Source: Candidatus Methylophosphatis roskildensis
GTDB taxonomy: Bacteria > Pseudomonadota > Gammaproteobacteria > Burkholderiales > Rhodocyclaceae
Reading direction: 5' to 3'
NCBI GenBank assembly: GCA_016708905.1
Contig: JADJEV010000003.1
Span: 1,240,001 to 1,304,000 of the forward strand
Length of the DNA: 64,000 nucleotides
The position numbers and the translations under genes are program-made. The notes below the pieces were generated by a model, which was not told the DNA's origin, searched no databases, and was given only the letters and a program-made list of their open reading frames with translations. Of the stretch, positions 26,022 to 34,447 are shown piece by piece (within the stretch, counting starts at the first letter, position 1; every line of letters starts with the position of its first letter).

Positions 26022-27998
26022 ATGGCGCAACGACACAGTGCGAGCTTATCGCGCACCGAGGATTCACTGCTTCCGGGCGTCCGAGCACCGGACGCAAAGC
26101 CGCAGACGATCGAGAAATCCTGGGACCGTTGCCGCTCTTACGGGCTCGATCTGGGCACGAAGCCCGACTTCGGCCCGGTTCGCAAGGATTTCCTGAGCGA
26201 GGAACTCGAGAAGAATCACAACCTCGTCTCGCACGCGCTGCCGGTCCTCGAAACCCTCTATCAACAACTGTCGGGCAGCTACAGCATGGTCGTGCTGACC
26301 GACGAACAGGGGTTGATTCTACATTCGCTCGGCGACAAACCTTTCCTGGAACGTGCCCAGCAGGTTGCCCTGCAGCCCGGCGTCTCCTGGTCGGAAGACA
26401 GTCGCGGCACCAACGCGATCGGCACCGCGCTGATCGAACGCTCGCCGATCTGCGTCAACGGGGCCGAGCATTTCCTCAAGGCCAACCGGTTTCTGACCTG
26501 TTCCGCAGTGCCGATCATCGACCCGCACGGCCGCATGGTCGGCGTCCTCGACGTCACCGGCGACCACCGCGGCTACAGCAGTCACACCATCGCGCTGGTC
26601 AAGATGTCGGCCCAGATGATCGAGAACCACCTGTACTCGGATGCGTTTCCCGACGGCATCGCGATCCACATGCACAGCCGTCCGGAGTTTCTCGGCACCC
26701 TGTGCGAGGGCATCATCAGCTTCTCGCCCGAAGGCGAGTTCGTTTCGGCCAACCGCAGCGCCTGCTCGATGCTTGGCCGCAGCCTCGCCGATCTTCGTTC
26801 GCACACCTTTTCCACGCTGTTCGGCAATCGCATCCAGCATGTGCTCGACCAGGCGCTGGCGCAAGGGGACGTTCCGCTGCGCCTGTCGCTGGCCTCGGGC
26901 GCCCAGGTTCTGGGCCGGGTGCGGGTAGGCGCCCGGGTGCGCCGGCCGATGCGCATATTCACCTTCGATCGCAAGGGCGACCCGCAGCCACCGGAGGCTC
27001 CGGACGAGCAGGTCGAAACCGGCAGCGGTGCGCTGGCCGGGCTGATGACCGGCGATCCGCAGATCGAGGCCGTCTGCAGCAAGCTGCGCCGCGTGCTCGG
27101 CCGCGACATCACGATACTCATCCAGGGTGAGACCGGCACCGGCAAGGAACTGATCGCCAATGCGATCCACGAGGACAGTCCGCGCGCCCAGGCACCTTTC
27201 GTGGCGGTCAATTGCGCCTCGATTCCCGACACGCTGATCGAGTCGGAGTTGTTCGGCTATGAGGAAGGCGCCTTCACCGGCGCCAAGCGCAAGGGCAATG
27301 TCGGCAAGATCCTGCAGGCCGACGGCGGCACCCTGTTCCTCGATGAAATCGGCGACATGCCGCTCAACCTGCAGGCGCGGCTGCTGCGCGTGCTGCAGGA
27401 GCGCAAGGTCACGCCGCTGGGCAGCATCAAATCCTACCCGGTGGATATCGCGATCGTCTGCGCCACCAACCGCAAATTGCGCGAGATGGTGGCTCGCGGC
27501 GAATTCCGCGAAGACCTCTACTACCGCCTCAACGGCCTGACCGTGAACCTGCCGCCGCTGCGCGCGCGCAGCGACATCCGCACCGTGGTCGAGCGGGTTT
27601 TGCGCACGGAAGCACCAGCCGGCAGCCGCCCGTGCGTCGATGATGAAGTCATGGAGATGTTCCTGCGTCACCCCTGGCCGGGCAACCTGCGCCAGCTCAC
27701 CTGCCTGCTGCGCACGGCGCTGGTCATGGCGGACGAGGACGGCGAAATCCGTCGCGAGCATCTGCCCGATGATTTTCTCGATGAACTGACCGAACCACAA
27801 TCGCGCGTCGCGCTGCAGCCGATACCGCCGGTACCGGCCGCCGGGGAATCCCGCGCATCGTTCAGCGACCGCCTCGACGACCTGGAACTGCAGGCGATTC
27901 GCGAAGCGCTCGAAAAGCATCGCGGCAACGTGTCCGCGGCCTCGCGTCAACTCGGCATCAGCCGCAACACGATCTATCGCAAGATGCGAAGTCTGTAA
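26022..27998 (+). CDS. Sigma-54-dependent activator (GAF-PAS-AAA+-Fis, AcoR-like)
   Basis: 658 residues from ATG 26022, preceded by GGAGGAG. N-terminal sensor with a GAF region (residues about 70-200, TDEQGLILHSLGD, EDSRGTNAIGTAL) and a PAS-like region (EGIISFSPEGEF). AAA+ core: Walker A GETGTGKEL, the sigma-54 contact loop ELFGYEEGAFTGAKRKG, Walker B GGTLFLDEIGD. C-terminal Fis helix-turn-helix (NVSAASRQLGISRNTIYRKM). AcoR-type activators respond to alcohols, acetoin or aldehydes. It is flanked on both sides by quinoprotein operons with sigma-54-type promoters, so it is their likely activator. Confidence 0.92.
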   Translation: MAQRHSASLSRTEDSLLPGVRAPDAKPQTIEKSWDRCRSYGLDLGTKPDFGPVRKDFLSEELEKNHNLVSHALPVLETLYQQLSGSYSMVVLTDEQGLILHSLGDKPFLERAQQVALQPGVSWSEDSRGTNAIGTALIERSPICVNGAEHFLKANRFLTCSAVPIIDPHGRMVGVLDVTGDHRGYSSHTIALVKMSAQMIENHLYSDAFPDGIAIHMHSRPEFLGTLCEGIISFSPEGEFVSANRSACSMLGRSLADLRSHTFSTLFGNRIQHVLDQALAQGDVPLRLSLASGAQVLGRVRVGARVRRPMRIFTFDRKGDPQPPEAPDEQVETGSGALAGLMTGDPQIEAVCSKLRRVLGRDITILIQGETGTGKELIANAIHEDSPRAQAPFVAVNCASIPDTLIESELFGYEEGAFTGAKRKGNVGKILQADGGTLFLDEIGDMPLNLQARLLRVLQERKVTPLGSIKSYPVDIAIVCATNRKLREMVARGEFREDLYYRLNGLTVNLPPLRARSDIRTVVERVLRTEAPAGSRPCVDDEVMEMFLRHPWPGNLRQLTCLLRTALVMADEDGEIRREHLPDDFLDELTEPQSRVALQPIPPVPAAGESRASFSDRLDDLELQAIREALEKHRGNVSAASRQLGISRNTIYRKMRSL

Positions 27999-28014
27999 GA
28001 GGCAGCGCCGAAGC

Positions 28015-28048
28015 GGAACAGCGGGAGCCCGGGGGCTCCCGCTGTTCC
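28015..28048 (+). terminator. Terminator hairpin after activator gene
   Basis: A 16-bp perfect stem, GGAACAGCGGGAGCCC with its complement, loop of 2 nt, 17 bp after the activator stop. No T-run on this strand; works in both directions. Confidence 0.7.
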
Positions 28049-28060
28049 GTCACCCACCCC

Positions 28061-28088
28061 AAAAAAAGACCGGCGCACGAAACGCCGG
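28061..28088 (-). terminator. Rho-independent terminator of the PQQ dehydrogenase gene
   Basis: On the minus strand CCGGCG-TTTCGTG-CGCCGG followed by TCTTTTTTT, 63 bp after the dehydrogenase stop. A classic intrinsic terminator. Confidence 0.9.
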
Positions 28089-28150
28089 CCGTAGTCGCTC
28101 GAAACGCAAGGAGCGATGGAGGTATTTTTACGGTAGGTCAGCCCTGCTGC

Positions 28151-29893
28151 TCAGCTCTTGTGGAGCTTGAACACCCACATCGAGCCACCCTGGTTCAGCA
28201 TGTTGACCCGCTTGGCGACATCCCCGCCCCATAGCGGAACCGCGCCGCCCCAGCCGGCAGCCACACCGATGTATTGCTCGCCATCCTGTTCCCAGGTGAT
28301 CGGGGGCGCCACGATGCCGGTACCGACGTTGAACGACCAGACTTCCTTGCCGGTCTTGGCATCAGCCGCCTTCAGGAAACCTTCAGGCGTGCCCCAGAAT
28401 ACCAGCCCGCCCTTGGTCGTCAGCACACCGCCCCAGAGCGGCGCGTTGTTGGTGATTTCCCACTCGATCTTGCCGGTCTTCGGGTCGATCGCCCGCAACG
28501 CGCCGATGTACTTGTCATCGACGGTCTTGATGGTGAAGCCGGCGCCCAGGTAGGCAGCACCCTTCTTGTAGCTGACCGGCTCGTTCCAGATCTCCATGCC
28601 CCATTCGTTGGCCGGCACGTAGAAGTAGCCGGTGTCCGGGCTGTACGCCATCGGCATCTGGTTCTTGCCGCCGAGGAACGACGGCGCGGCGAACACCACC
28701 TCACCCTTCTTGCCGTCGGCGCTCTTGGACGGGTCGCCAGGGCGGTTGGCCGGATCGTAGATCGGCTTGCCGTCCTTGTCGAGTCCCTTGGCCCAGGTGA
28801 TCTTCTTGACGAAGGGGAAGCCCTTCTCGAACTTGCCGGTGTTCGCATCGAGAACGTAGAAGAAGCCGTTGCGATCGGCCTTGCCGCCGAGACGCTTGCC
28901 GCCTGAATCGAAGGTCACGAATTCGTTCGTGCCGTCATAGTCCCAGCCGTCGTTCGGCGTGTTCTGGAAGTACCACTTGATCTGGCCGGTCGCCACGTCG
29001 ATCGCCACGGTCGAGCAGGAGTACAGGTTGTCGCCGGGACGCAGGTGGCTGTTCCACGGCGACGGGTTGCCGGCACCGAAGTAGGCCAGGCCGGTCTTCG
29101 GATCGTAGCTGCCGCCCATCCAGGTGGCCGCACCGCCGGTCTTCCACAGGTCGCCCGGCCAGGTCTTGTTGGCGGTGCCGCTGATGCCGTTCTCGGTCTT
29201 GTTGCCGGCCGCATCGAACTTGTAGCCCATGTGGCCTTCGACCGTCGGGCGCGTCCACACCAGCTTGCCGGTCTTCGGATCGCGCGCATCGACGCGGCCG
29301 ACGACGCCGAACTCACCGCCGGACAGGCCGGTCAGCAACAGGCCCTTGGCGATGATCGGCGCGGCGGTGCTCGAGTAGCCGGCGGCGTAGTCATCGGACT
29401 TTTCCTTCCAGACGACCTTGCCGCTGTCCTGATCGAGCGCGACCAGCTGGGCGTCCAGCGTGCTGAAGATCACCAAGTTGTCGAATACGGCTGCGCCGCG
29501 ATTCACCACGTCGCAGCACGGCATGATGCCGTCGGGCAGACGATGCTCGTACTGCCAGAGTTCGGCGCCGGTCTTGGCGTCGATCGCGAACAAGCGCGAA
29601 TACGAAGCTGTCACGAACATTTTGCCGCCGACGATTAGCGGCTGGGATTCCTGGCCGCGCTGCTTCTCGCCGCCGAAGGAGAACGACCACGCCGGTACCA
29701 GATCCTTGATGTTCTTGGTCGTGATCTTCGATAGCGGGCTGTAGCGCTGACCTTCGGTTCCCATGCCCCAGGACAGAATGTCACCCGGCGTCGTCGCGTC
29801 TTTCTCGATGTCGGCGGTCGTGACGCCGGCATGAACCGGACCGCCAATTGCGAACGATGCACCGACCAGTGCGGCAATAATGGATTTTTTCAC
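28151..29893 (-). CDS. PQQ-dependent alcohol dehydrogenase, lanthanide-type (XoxF/PedH-like)
   Basis: 580 residues, GTG start with GAAGGAGG upstream, signal peptide ending VHA. Eight-bladed quinoprotein propeller with tryptophan-docking repeats. Key residues: adjacent Cys pair C126-C127 over PQQ, metal ligands E194 (GGEFG) and N276 (GAGNPSPWN), catalytic D318 and, two residues on, D320 (GWDYDGTNEF). Calcium enzymes carry Ala, Ser or Thr at the D320 position; Asp marks rare-earth enzymes. It oxidises primary alcohols in the periplasm and passes electrons to a c-type cytochrome, probably PedF. No haem domain is fused. Substrate range not deducible. Confidence 0.92.
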   Translation of the reverse strand: MKKSIIAALVGASFAIGGPVHAGVTTADIEKDATTPGDILSWGMGTEGQRYSPLSKITTKNIKDLVPAWSFSFGGEKQRGQESQPLIVGGKMFVTASYSRLFAIDAKTGAELWQYEHRLPDGIMPCCDVVNRGAAVFDNLVIFSTLDAQLVALDQDSGKVVWKEKSDDYAAGYSSTAAPIIAKGLLLTGLSGGEFGVVGRVDARDPKTGKLVWTRPTVEGHMGYKFDAAGNKTENGISGTANKTWPGDLWKTGGAATWMGGSYDPKTGLAYFGAGNPSPWNSHLRPGDNLYSCSTVAIDVATGQIKWYFQNTPNDGWDYDGTNEFVTFDSGGKRLGGKADRNGFFYVLDANTGKFEKGFPFVKKITWAKGLDKDGKPIYDPANRPGDPSKSADGKKGEVVFAAPSFLGGKNQMPMAYSPDTGYFYVPANEWGMEIWNEPVSYKKGAAYLGAGFTIKTVDDKYIGALRAIDPKTGKIEWEITNNAPLWGGVLTTKGGLVFWGTPEGFLKAADAKTGKEVWSFNVGTGIVAPPITWEQDGEQYIGVAAGWGGAVPLWGGDVAKRVNMLNQGGSMWVFKLHKS

Positions 29894-30327
29894 TTGCTAG
29901 CCTCCTTCTGGCTCCAATAGAGCTCTGATATGGATAAAACAGGGCGAGTGACGCCAAGGTCACATCGCGTTGAACCGATGCGCAAGACCTGTGCCACGCG
30001 CCTGACATGGTCTTTTTGCCTCAAATTGCGAAATCGGCAGTAGCTGGCGGGACGAACTGTTCAATTCTGTTTCATTCCGCAACACGGCGGGCAACATAAC
30101 TCAGCGATTGCCAGCCGATCTCCCGGTGGAGGAATCGTCACGGCGGATCACCCGATGCGATGCCGGACAGCGGATCATTGGCCTGCATCGACCCAGCCTG
30201 AGATCCGCGCCGAATGGCGATCTACGGGCATTCGATCCGGCAAGCCGCATGGATGTTAGGTCACAGGCGTGCCATGCCGCAGACCCTTGCCTGGCGCGGC
30301 TTCCAGGCCGCCTCGTGCTGGCCGCCC
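29894..30327. other. Promoter region of the PQQ dehydrogenase
   Basis: 434 bp without a gene. It has the sigma-54 promoter at 29982-29996; the left half near 30190-30270 faintly resembles the dispersed repeat (CAGCCTG..., GAATGGCGATC), too degenerate to call. Confidence 0.5.
29982..29996 (-). promoter_or_regulatory. Sigma-54 promoter of the PQQ dehydrogenase
   Basis: TGGCACAGGTCTTGC on the minus strand is a full match to TGGCAC-N5-TTGC. Predicted start about 29970, giving a 75-80 nt leader before the GTG at 29893. Confidence 0.85.
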
Positions 30328-31272
30328 TCAGCTCTTTCCCCCGCCCGCCAGCGCGCGCTGCTCGAAGCCGGGGTAAAGATGCGTGATCGAGCGCGCGAAC
30401 TCCTCGCGCACCAGCGGGATGTCGGCGAACTCTTGCGGCAATTTCATCTGCAACAGATCGGGCATATCCCGCCCCTCGGCAGCCGCCTTGCGCAGGGTGG
30501 CGTCCAGCCATGCGAGATAGCGGCGTGTCTGCTCGATGCCGCGCGTATCAGCGTGCGGCTCGCCGTGCCCCGGCACGATGGTCTTCCACTTGAGTGCCTG
30601 CAGCCGGTCGAGGGAGCCGAGCCAGTCGGCGATGCTGGCATGCGGCGTGGTCGCCGCGCGCTGCCAGAACACCAGGTCGCCAGCGAACAGCACGCCGCTG
30701 GTGTGATCGAGCACCACCAGATCGGCCTGCGTATGGCCCTTCAGTTCTATCAGCTCGATGTCATGGCCGCCGATCGTGCTGCGGCCCGGCCGCGCCTCCT
30801 GCGTCGCGGCCAGCGGCTCGGTCTCGCGCATCCAGTCGCCCGCCATGCGATACAGGTTGTCGGCGAATCCGACGCCCTCCTCTTTCATGCCGCCGATCGA
30901 CCCGGACAGCGCGGCAATTGGCAGATCGCGAAAGCCCTGGTTGCCGAAAAAGTGATCCGGATGATGATGGGTGATCAGCACCTGGCGGATCGGCTTGTCG
31001 GTCACCGCGGCAATCGCCCGGCGCATCTGCTCGCCGTACAGCCGCGAGGAGCCGGTATCGATCACCACCACGCCGTCGGCAGTGACGATGAAGCCGGTGT
31101 TGACGATGTTGCCGCCGTTGCCGCGGGAGAAATCTTCGGCGAGGCCGACGAACACATAGGTGTCCGGCGCGACCTTGCGCGGCTTGAGCATATAGTCGAG
31201 CGCGGCCTCGATCGGAAAGGAAAGACCCGCCACGAGGAACACCGCCCATCGCAAGGCACGCAACCCGTTCAT
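30328..31272 (-). CDS. Quinoprotein relay system zinc metallohydrolase (metallo-beta-lactamase fold)
   Basis: 314 residues, signal peptide (AVFLVAGLSFPIEAAL). Metal motif ITHHHPDHFFGN (HxHxDH), later ELKGHTQADLVV, LFAGDLVFW and VPGHGEPH supply the remaining ligands. Such periplasmic hydrolases accompany SoxYZ-like carriers and PQQ dehydrogenases in quinoprotein relay loci; exact reaction unknown. The start overlaps the stop of the SoxYZ-like gene by 4 bp (ATGA), so coupled translation. Confidence 0.85.
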   Translation of the reverse strand: MNGLRALRWAVFLVAGLSFPIEAALDYMLKPRKVAPDTYVFVGLAEDFSRGNGGNIVNTGFIVTADGVVVIDTGSSRLYGEQMRRAIAAVTDKPIRQVLITHHHPDHFFGNQGFRDLPIAALSGSIGGMKEEGVGFADNLYRMAGDWMRETEPLAATQEARPGRSTIGGHDIELIELKGHTQADLVVLDHTSGVLFAGDLVFWQRAATTPHASIADWLGSLDRLQALKWKTIVPGHGEPHADTRGIEQTRRYLAWLDATLRKAAAEGRDMPDLLQMKLPQEFADIPLVREEFARSITHLYPGFEQRALAGGGKS

Positions 31273-32054
31273 TGCGCCACCTGCGCCTGGATGCGGTTGC
31301 CGTTGTTATCCATGCCGGAGAGCAGGAGCGGCAGCCTGGGCGCGCGCCCGGGCCGAAAGTCGAACGAGAACACTGGATTCTCGCTGACCGGCTCGAAGGT
31401 CTCGAGGTCCATGAACTTCACGCCCGCGGCATCGGAGAGCGAGAGCTTTTCGATATAGAACGCCGGAATGCCGGGTGCGAGCCCGGTGTCCATCGGGTGC
31501 ATGACGCGAAAGCGCAGCCGGCCCGCTTCGGCCGGATTCCAGATGCGTGCCTGCACCTGTCCCAGCGTGTCCGCCCAGTTGCCGGTCGAGCGGCCGACAC
31601 TGGGCGCGGTGCAGCCGCCGCCGGCTGCGTCGACCCACATTCCGCCGGCATGCCAGATGCCGTCGCGCGTTCTGGCGATCGCGCGTACCGGCGTCGCCTG
31701 CTGCAGCTTGACGCGGAACGACAGCGAGGCGCGCGCCGCGAGCGGACGAAACTGCAGCACCTTGACGATCGGGTTGAGATCGGCGATCACCATCACTTCC
31801 TCGACCTCGCCGAGCGCTTCGACGTTGACCCCGACCGGCACGTTCATCGAATCCTCGGCCCGAATCGGCGCGACGACCTTGACGCGATCGTCGAACACCA
31901 CCTTCGCATCACCGAAGAAGCGCGTCTTCAGGTCGTCCCAGTTCGCCGACTTGAGCGGGTCGTCGTCAACGACGACCGCGCCGGCGGCACCGACCCAGAG
32001 CGTTGTCAGCGCAACGGAAATCACCAGCAGAACCGATCGTGTTTGCTTGTCCAT
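31269..32054 (-). CDS. Quinoprotein dehydrogenase-associated SoxYZ-like carrier
   Basis: 261 residues with signal peptide (VALTTLWVGAAGAVV). N-half resembles SoxY and ends with a Gly-Gly-Cys motif (AAGGGCTAPS) that would hold substrate as a thioadduct; C-half (VQARIWNPAEAGRLRFRVMH, PMDTGL) resembles SoxZ. Fusion of SoxY and SoxZ is the form found next to PQQ dehydrogenases. First gene of a two-gene operon with the metallohydrolase; a sigma-54-like promoter lies 62 bp upstream. Confidence 0.85.
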   Translation of the reverse strand: MDKQTRSVLLVISVALTTLWVGAAGAVVVDDDPLKSANWDDLKTRFFGDAKVVFDDRVKVVAPIRAEDSMNVPVGVNVEALGEVEEVMVIADLNPIVKVLQFRPLAARASLSFRVKLQQATPVRAIARTRDGIWHAGGMWVDAAGGGCTAPSVGRSTGNWADTLGQVQARIWNPAEAGRLRFRVMHPMDTGLAPGIPAFYIEKLSLSDAAGVKFMDLETFEPVSENPVFSFDFRPGRAPRLPLLLSGMDNNGNRIQAQVAQ

Positions 32055-32368
32055 TCACCGTCTCCCGAAATTCGAACCGCAGAATACACCCGCGGCGCCA
32101 CCAGCCGGCAATCAAGCAAGTCCGATTCCAGCACTGTCGATGGCGACACGCGCCTTCCCCCAGCGGACCGCGCGGGATGGGGTCGGGCGGGCGAACCAGG
32201 ACATTCGGTCTACTCGGAAGCCACACCTCCGCCCAACCCATGCACTCGTAGCGAATTGGTAGACCGGGACATTCAGGTGCGCCAAAACTGCACACTCTGC
32301 CCGTGACCGGGCGGGACCGGCGAGACTCGCCGATTCGAATGGCTTGAACCGCCCCGCCTCGCCGGACT
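32055..32368. other. Divergent promoter region SoxYZ-like / sensor kinase
   Basis: 314 bp, no gene. Contains the sigma-54-like box at 32116-32130; the promoter of the kinase gene is not obvious. Confidence 0.5.
32116..32130 (-). promoter_or_regulatory. Sigma-54-like promoter of the SoxYZ/metallohydrolase operon
   Basis: TGGAATCGGACTTGC on the minus strand: GG-N10-GC kept, -12 TTGC perfect, -24 TGGAAT (4 of 6). Predicted leader of about 50 nt. Confidence 0.55.
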
Positions 32369-33412
32369 ATGCTCGCGCAATTGGCGCGTGGCTTGCCGCG
32401 CGACTCTCCGACGACTGCATCCGTGAATACTGACTCATCCGCTCCGACCAATGCCCCGACCAGATCCGCCCGCGCGTCGATACCGCGTGCGCTGGCCGAC
32501 CTGATGCTAGTCGCAGCCGCCACGGCCATCGTATTCGCGACGGCCGCCCGGCTGGAGCTCTACGAAGCCTTCTCGCGCTGGATTTCGCCGTTCGAACGCT
32601 ACCAGGCGGACGAACTGCCGTTTGCCCTGCTGATCCTCGCCGCCGGCCTGTCCTGGTACGCCTTCAGGCGCTGGCGCGAGGCGCAGGCGGAACTCGCCAT
32701 GCGTATCACGGCCGAAACACAGGTCGGCGAACTCCTGGCACACAACCGGGAACTGGCCCAGCAACTGATCGCGTTGCAGGAAAGCGAACGCCGCGCCCTG
32801 GCGCGCGAACTGCATGACGAACTCGGCCAGAGCTGCAATGCAATTCGCGTCGAAGCTGCGTTCATCCAGCGTTGCCGCCCGGAGGACCACGCCGGCATCG
32901 TTGCCGCAGCAGGCCGAGTCTCCGCCGTCGCGGAATCGCTGTATGAGATCGTGCGCGGCATGCTGCGCCGGCTGCGCCCGGCCAACCTCGATGAACTCGG
33001 ACTGGTCGCAGCGGTTCAGGAGTTGTGCGAATCCTGGGAAGAGCGCAGCGGAATCGCCTGCGTCTTTCACAGCGACGGCGCCCTGGACGAGCTCGGCGAC
33101 ACGCGCAACATCACCATCTACCGCGTGGCGCAGGAGGCGCTGTCCAATGTGATGCGGCATGCGCGTGCCGCCAACGTGCGTATCGGTCTGTCAGTTGCCT
33201 CACCCGGCCACGTGCAGTTGAAGATCCAGGACGATGGAATCGGCATGGACGTCGCTGCCGCCCATCGTGGCCTCGGGCTGCTCGGCGCTGCGGAGCGGGT
33301 CGCCGCACTCGGCGGCCGGCTCGACATCGACAGCCGGCCCGGCCAGGGCACGCGGTTGACCATGCGGCTATCGACCGAACCCGGGCAGGACGATAATCTG
33401 CCGCGACCATGA
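32369..33412 (+). CDS. NarL-type sensor histidine kinase
   Basis: 347 residues. Two membrane spans (around residues 42-60 and 84-100) enclose a short loop, so it senses at or in the membrane. Then a coiled linker, a HisKA_3 region with the phospho-acceptor (RELHDELGQSCNAIRVE) and an HATPase_c domain (AQEALSNVMRHARAANV, DDGIGMD, GLGLLGAAERV). Its stop overlaps the response regulator start by 4 bp. Resembles the kinases that control PQQ alcohol dehydrogenases (ExaD or PedS2 type) by context. Confidence 0.9.
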   Translation: MLAQLARGLPRDSPTTASVNTDSSAPTNAPTRSARASIPRALADLMLVAAATAIVFATAARLELYEAFSRWISPFERYQADELPFALLILAAGLSWYAFRRWREAQAELAMRITAETQVGELLAHNRELAQQLIALQESERRALARELHDELGQSCNAIRVEAAFIQRCRPEDHAGIVAAAGRVSAVAESLYEIVRGMLRRLRPANLDELGLVAAVQELCESWEERSGIACVFHSDGALDELGDTRNITIYRVAQEALSNVMRHARAANVRIGLSVASPGHVQLKIQDDGIGMDVAAAHRGLGLLGAAERVAALGGRLDIDSRPGQGTRLTMRLSTEPGQDDNLPRP

Positions 33413-34050
33413 TTCGCCTTCTGCTCGTCGATGACCATCCGGTGGTGCGCACCGGCTACCAGCGCCTGCTCGAACAGGCAGGCGACATCGTGGTCGTCGC
33501 CCAGGCCGAGCGGGCGGACCAGGCCTACGCCGAGTTCGTCGCCCGGCAACCCGACGTGACGGTCACCGATCTGTCGATGCCCGGCAGTGGCGGACTGGAA
33601 CTGATCCGCCGCATCCTGGCGCGGGATGCGAATGCCCGCGTGCTGGTCTTCAGCATGCATGACGCTGCGCTGCTGGTTCGGCGTGCGCTCGATGCCGGCG
33701 CGCGCGGCTTCCTCTCCAAGAGCAGCGCGCCGGAGAGCCTGGTCGACGCCGTGCGAGCCGTGCATGGCGGACGGCGCTATCTGAGCGACGACCTCTCCCC
33801 TGCCCTGCTTGAACGCGACGCCTGCTTCGAGGCGAGCCGGCTCGATTCGCTGACCGCGCGCGAATTCGAGATCTTTCGCCTGTTGGCGCAGGGGCACTCG
33901 CTCAACGAGTGCGCGGCAACGCTGAATCTCAGCCCGAAAACCGTCTCCAATCATCAGACCCAGATCAAGGACAAGCTCGGGGTGTCCACCTCGGCGGCCC
34001 TGGCCCATCTGGCAATTCGCAATGGCGTGATCTCGACTGCCGGCACTTGA
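33409..34050 (+). CDS. NarL/LuxR-type response regulator
   Basis: 213 residues. Receiver domain with acidic pair (LLVDDHP), phospho-acceptor Asp in VTVTDLSMPGSGG and Lys in GFLSKSSAPE; C-terminal LuxR helix-turn-helix (LTAREFEIFRLLAQGHSLNECAA, KTVSNHQTQIKDKLG). Paired with the kinase just upstream. Two copies of a palindrome in the following 400 bp (34079-34093, 34331-34345) are possible binding sites. Confidence 0.9.
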   Translation: MIRLLLVDDHPVVRTGYQRLLEQAGDIVVVAQAERADQAYAEFVARQPDVTVTDLSMPGSGGLELIRRILARDANARVLVFSMHDAALLVRRALDAGARGFLSKSSAPESLVDAVRAVHGGRRYLSDDLSPALLERDACFEASRLDSLTAREFEIFRLLAQGHSLNECAATLNLSPKTVSNHQTQIKDKLGVSTSAALAHLAIRNGVISTAGT

Positions 34051-34078
34051 AACGCCCGTTTCCAGCGCGCCGGCCGGT

Positions 34079-34093
34079 CGGGAAATTTTCCCG
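34079..34093. promoter_or_regulatory. Palindrome CGGGA-N5-TCCCG, first copy
   Basis: CGGGAAATTTTCCCG, near-perfect dyad, 29 bp after the response regulator stop. Recurs as 34331-34345. Confidence 0.4.
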
Positions 34094-34330
34094 GGCAGGC
34101 GCGCTCTTTAGCGCCTATGGTTGACTCTCCGGTGCGGCCCGCACCTCCACGGGTCCGCGGTCGGACGCGCAACAGGCGCTGGCGGGTGCCGACGTTTCCG
34201 GTCGGCCGCTGCGCCGCGACAGGCCGACGCATCGGAGGATGACAGGCTCATCTCCTCGCGGGGCGGCGTTTCACGTCGGCCCGCTTTTTTTCCGTCGAGC
34301 GCCCCCACTTTCATCGGCTTCCTGCCGCCT

Positions 34331-34345
34331 CGGGAGTTTTTCCCG
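34331..34345. promoter_or_regulatory. Palindrome CGGGA-N5-TCCCG, second copy
   Basis: CGGGAGTTTTTCCCG, same arms as the first, 252 bp away and 103 bp before the receptor start. Confidence 0.4.
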
Positions 34346-34447
34346 TTGTGCAATCCCGGCGCGCGGCTAGAATGCTGTCGCTTCAAACAGGCGGCCGCTC
34401 AGGGAGAGCAGACGGCCAGACACACTCAATCATCGGAAGAGGCGGGC

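Larger units (their letters stand above)
34051..34447. other. Regulatory region before the TonB-dependent receptor
   Basis: 397 bp without a credible gene; holds two similar palindromes. No riboswitch I can recognise. Confidence 0.45.

Noticed and set aside
26319..27950. 543-codon minus-strand frame
   Set aside because: Lies wholly opposite the sigma-54 activator, which has every expected motif.
32200..32330. Repeated GGACATTC-containing stretches as a possible operator pair
   Set aside because: The repeats are short and imperfect, and no symmetric arms could be drawn.
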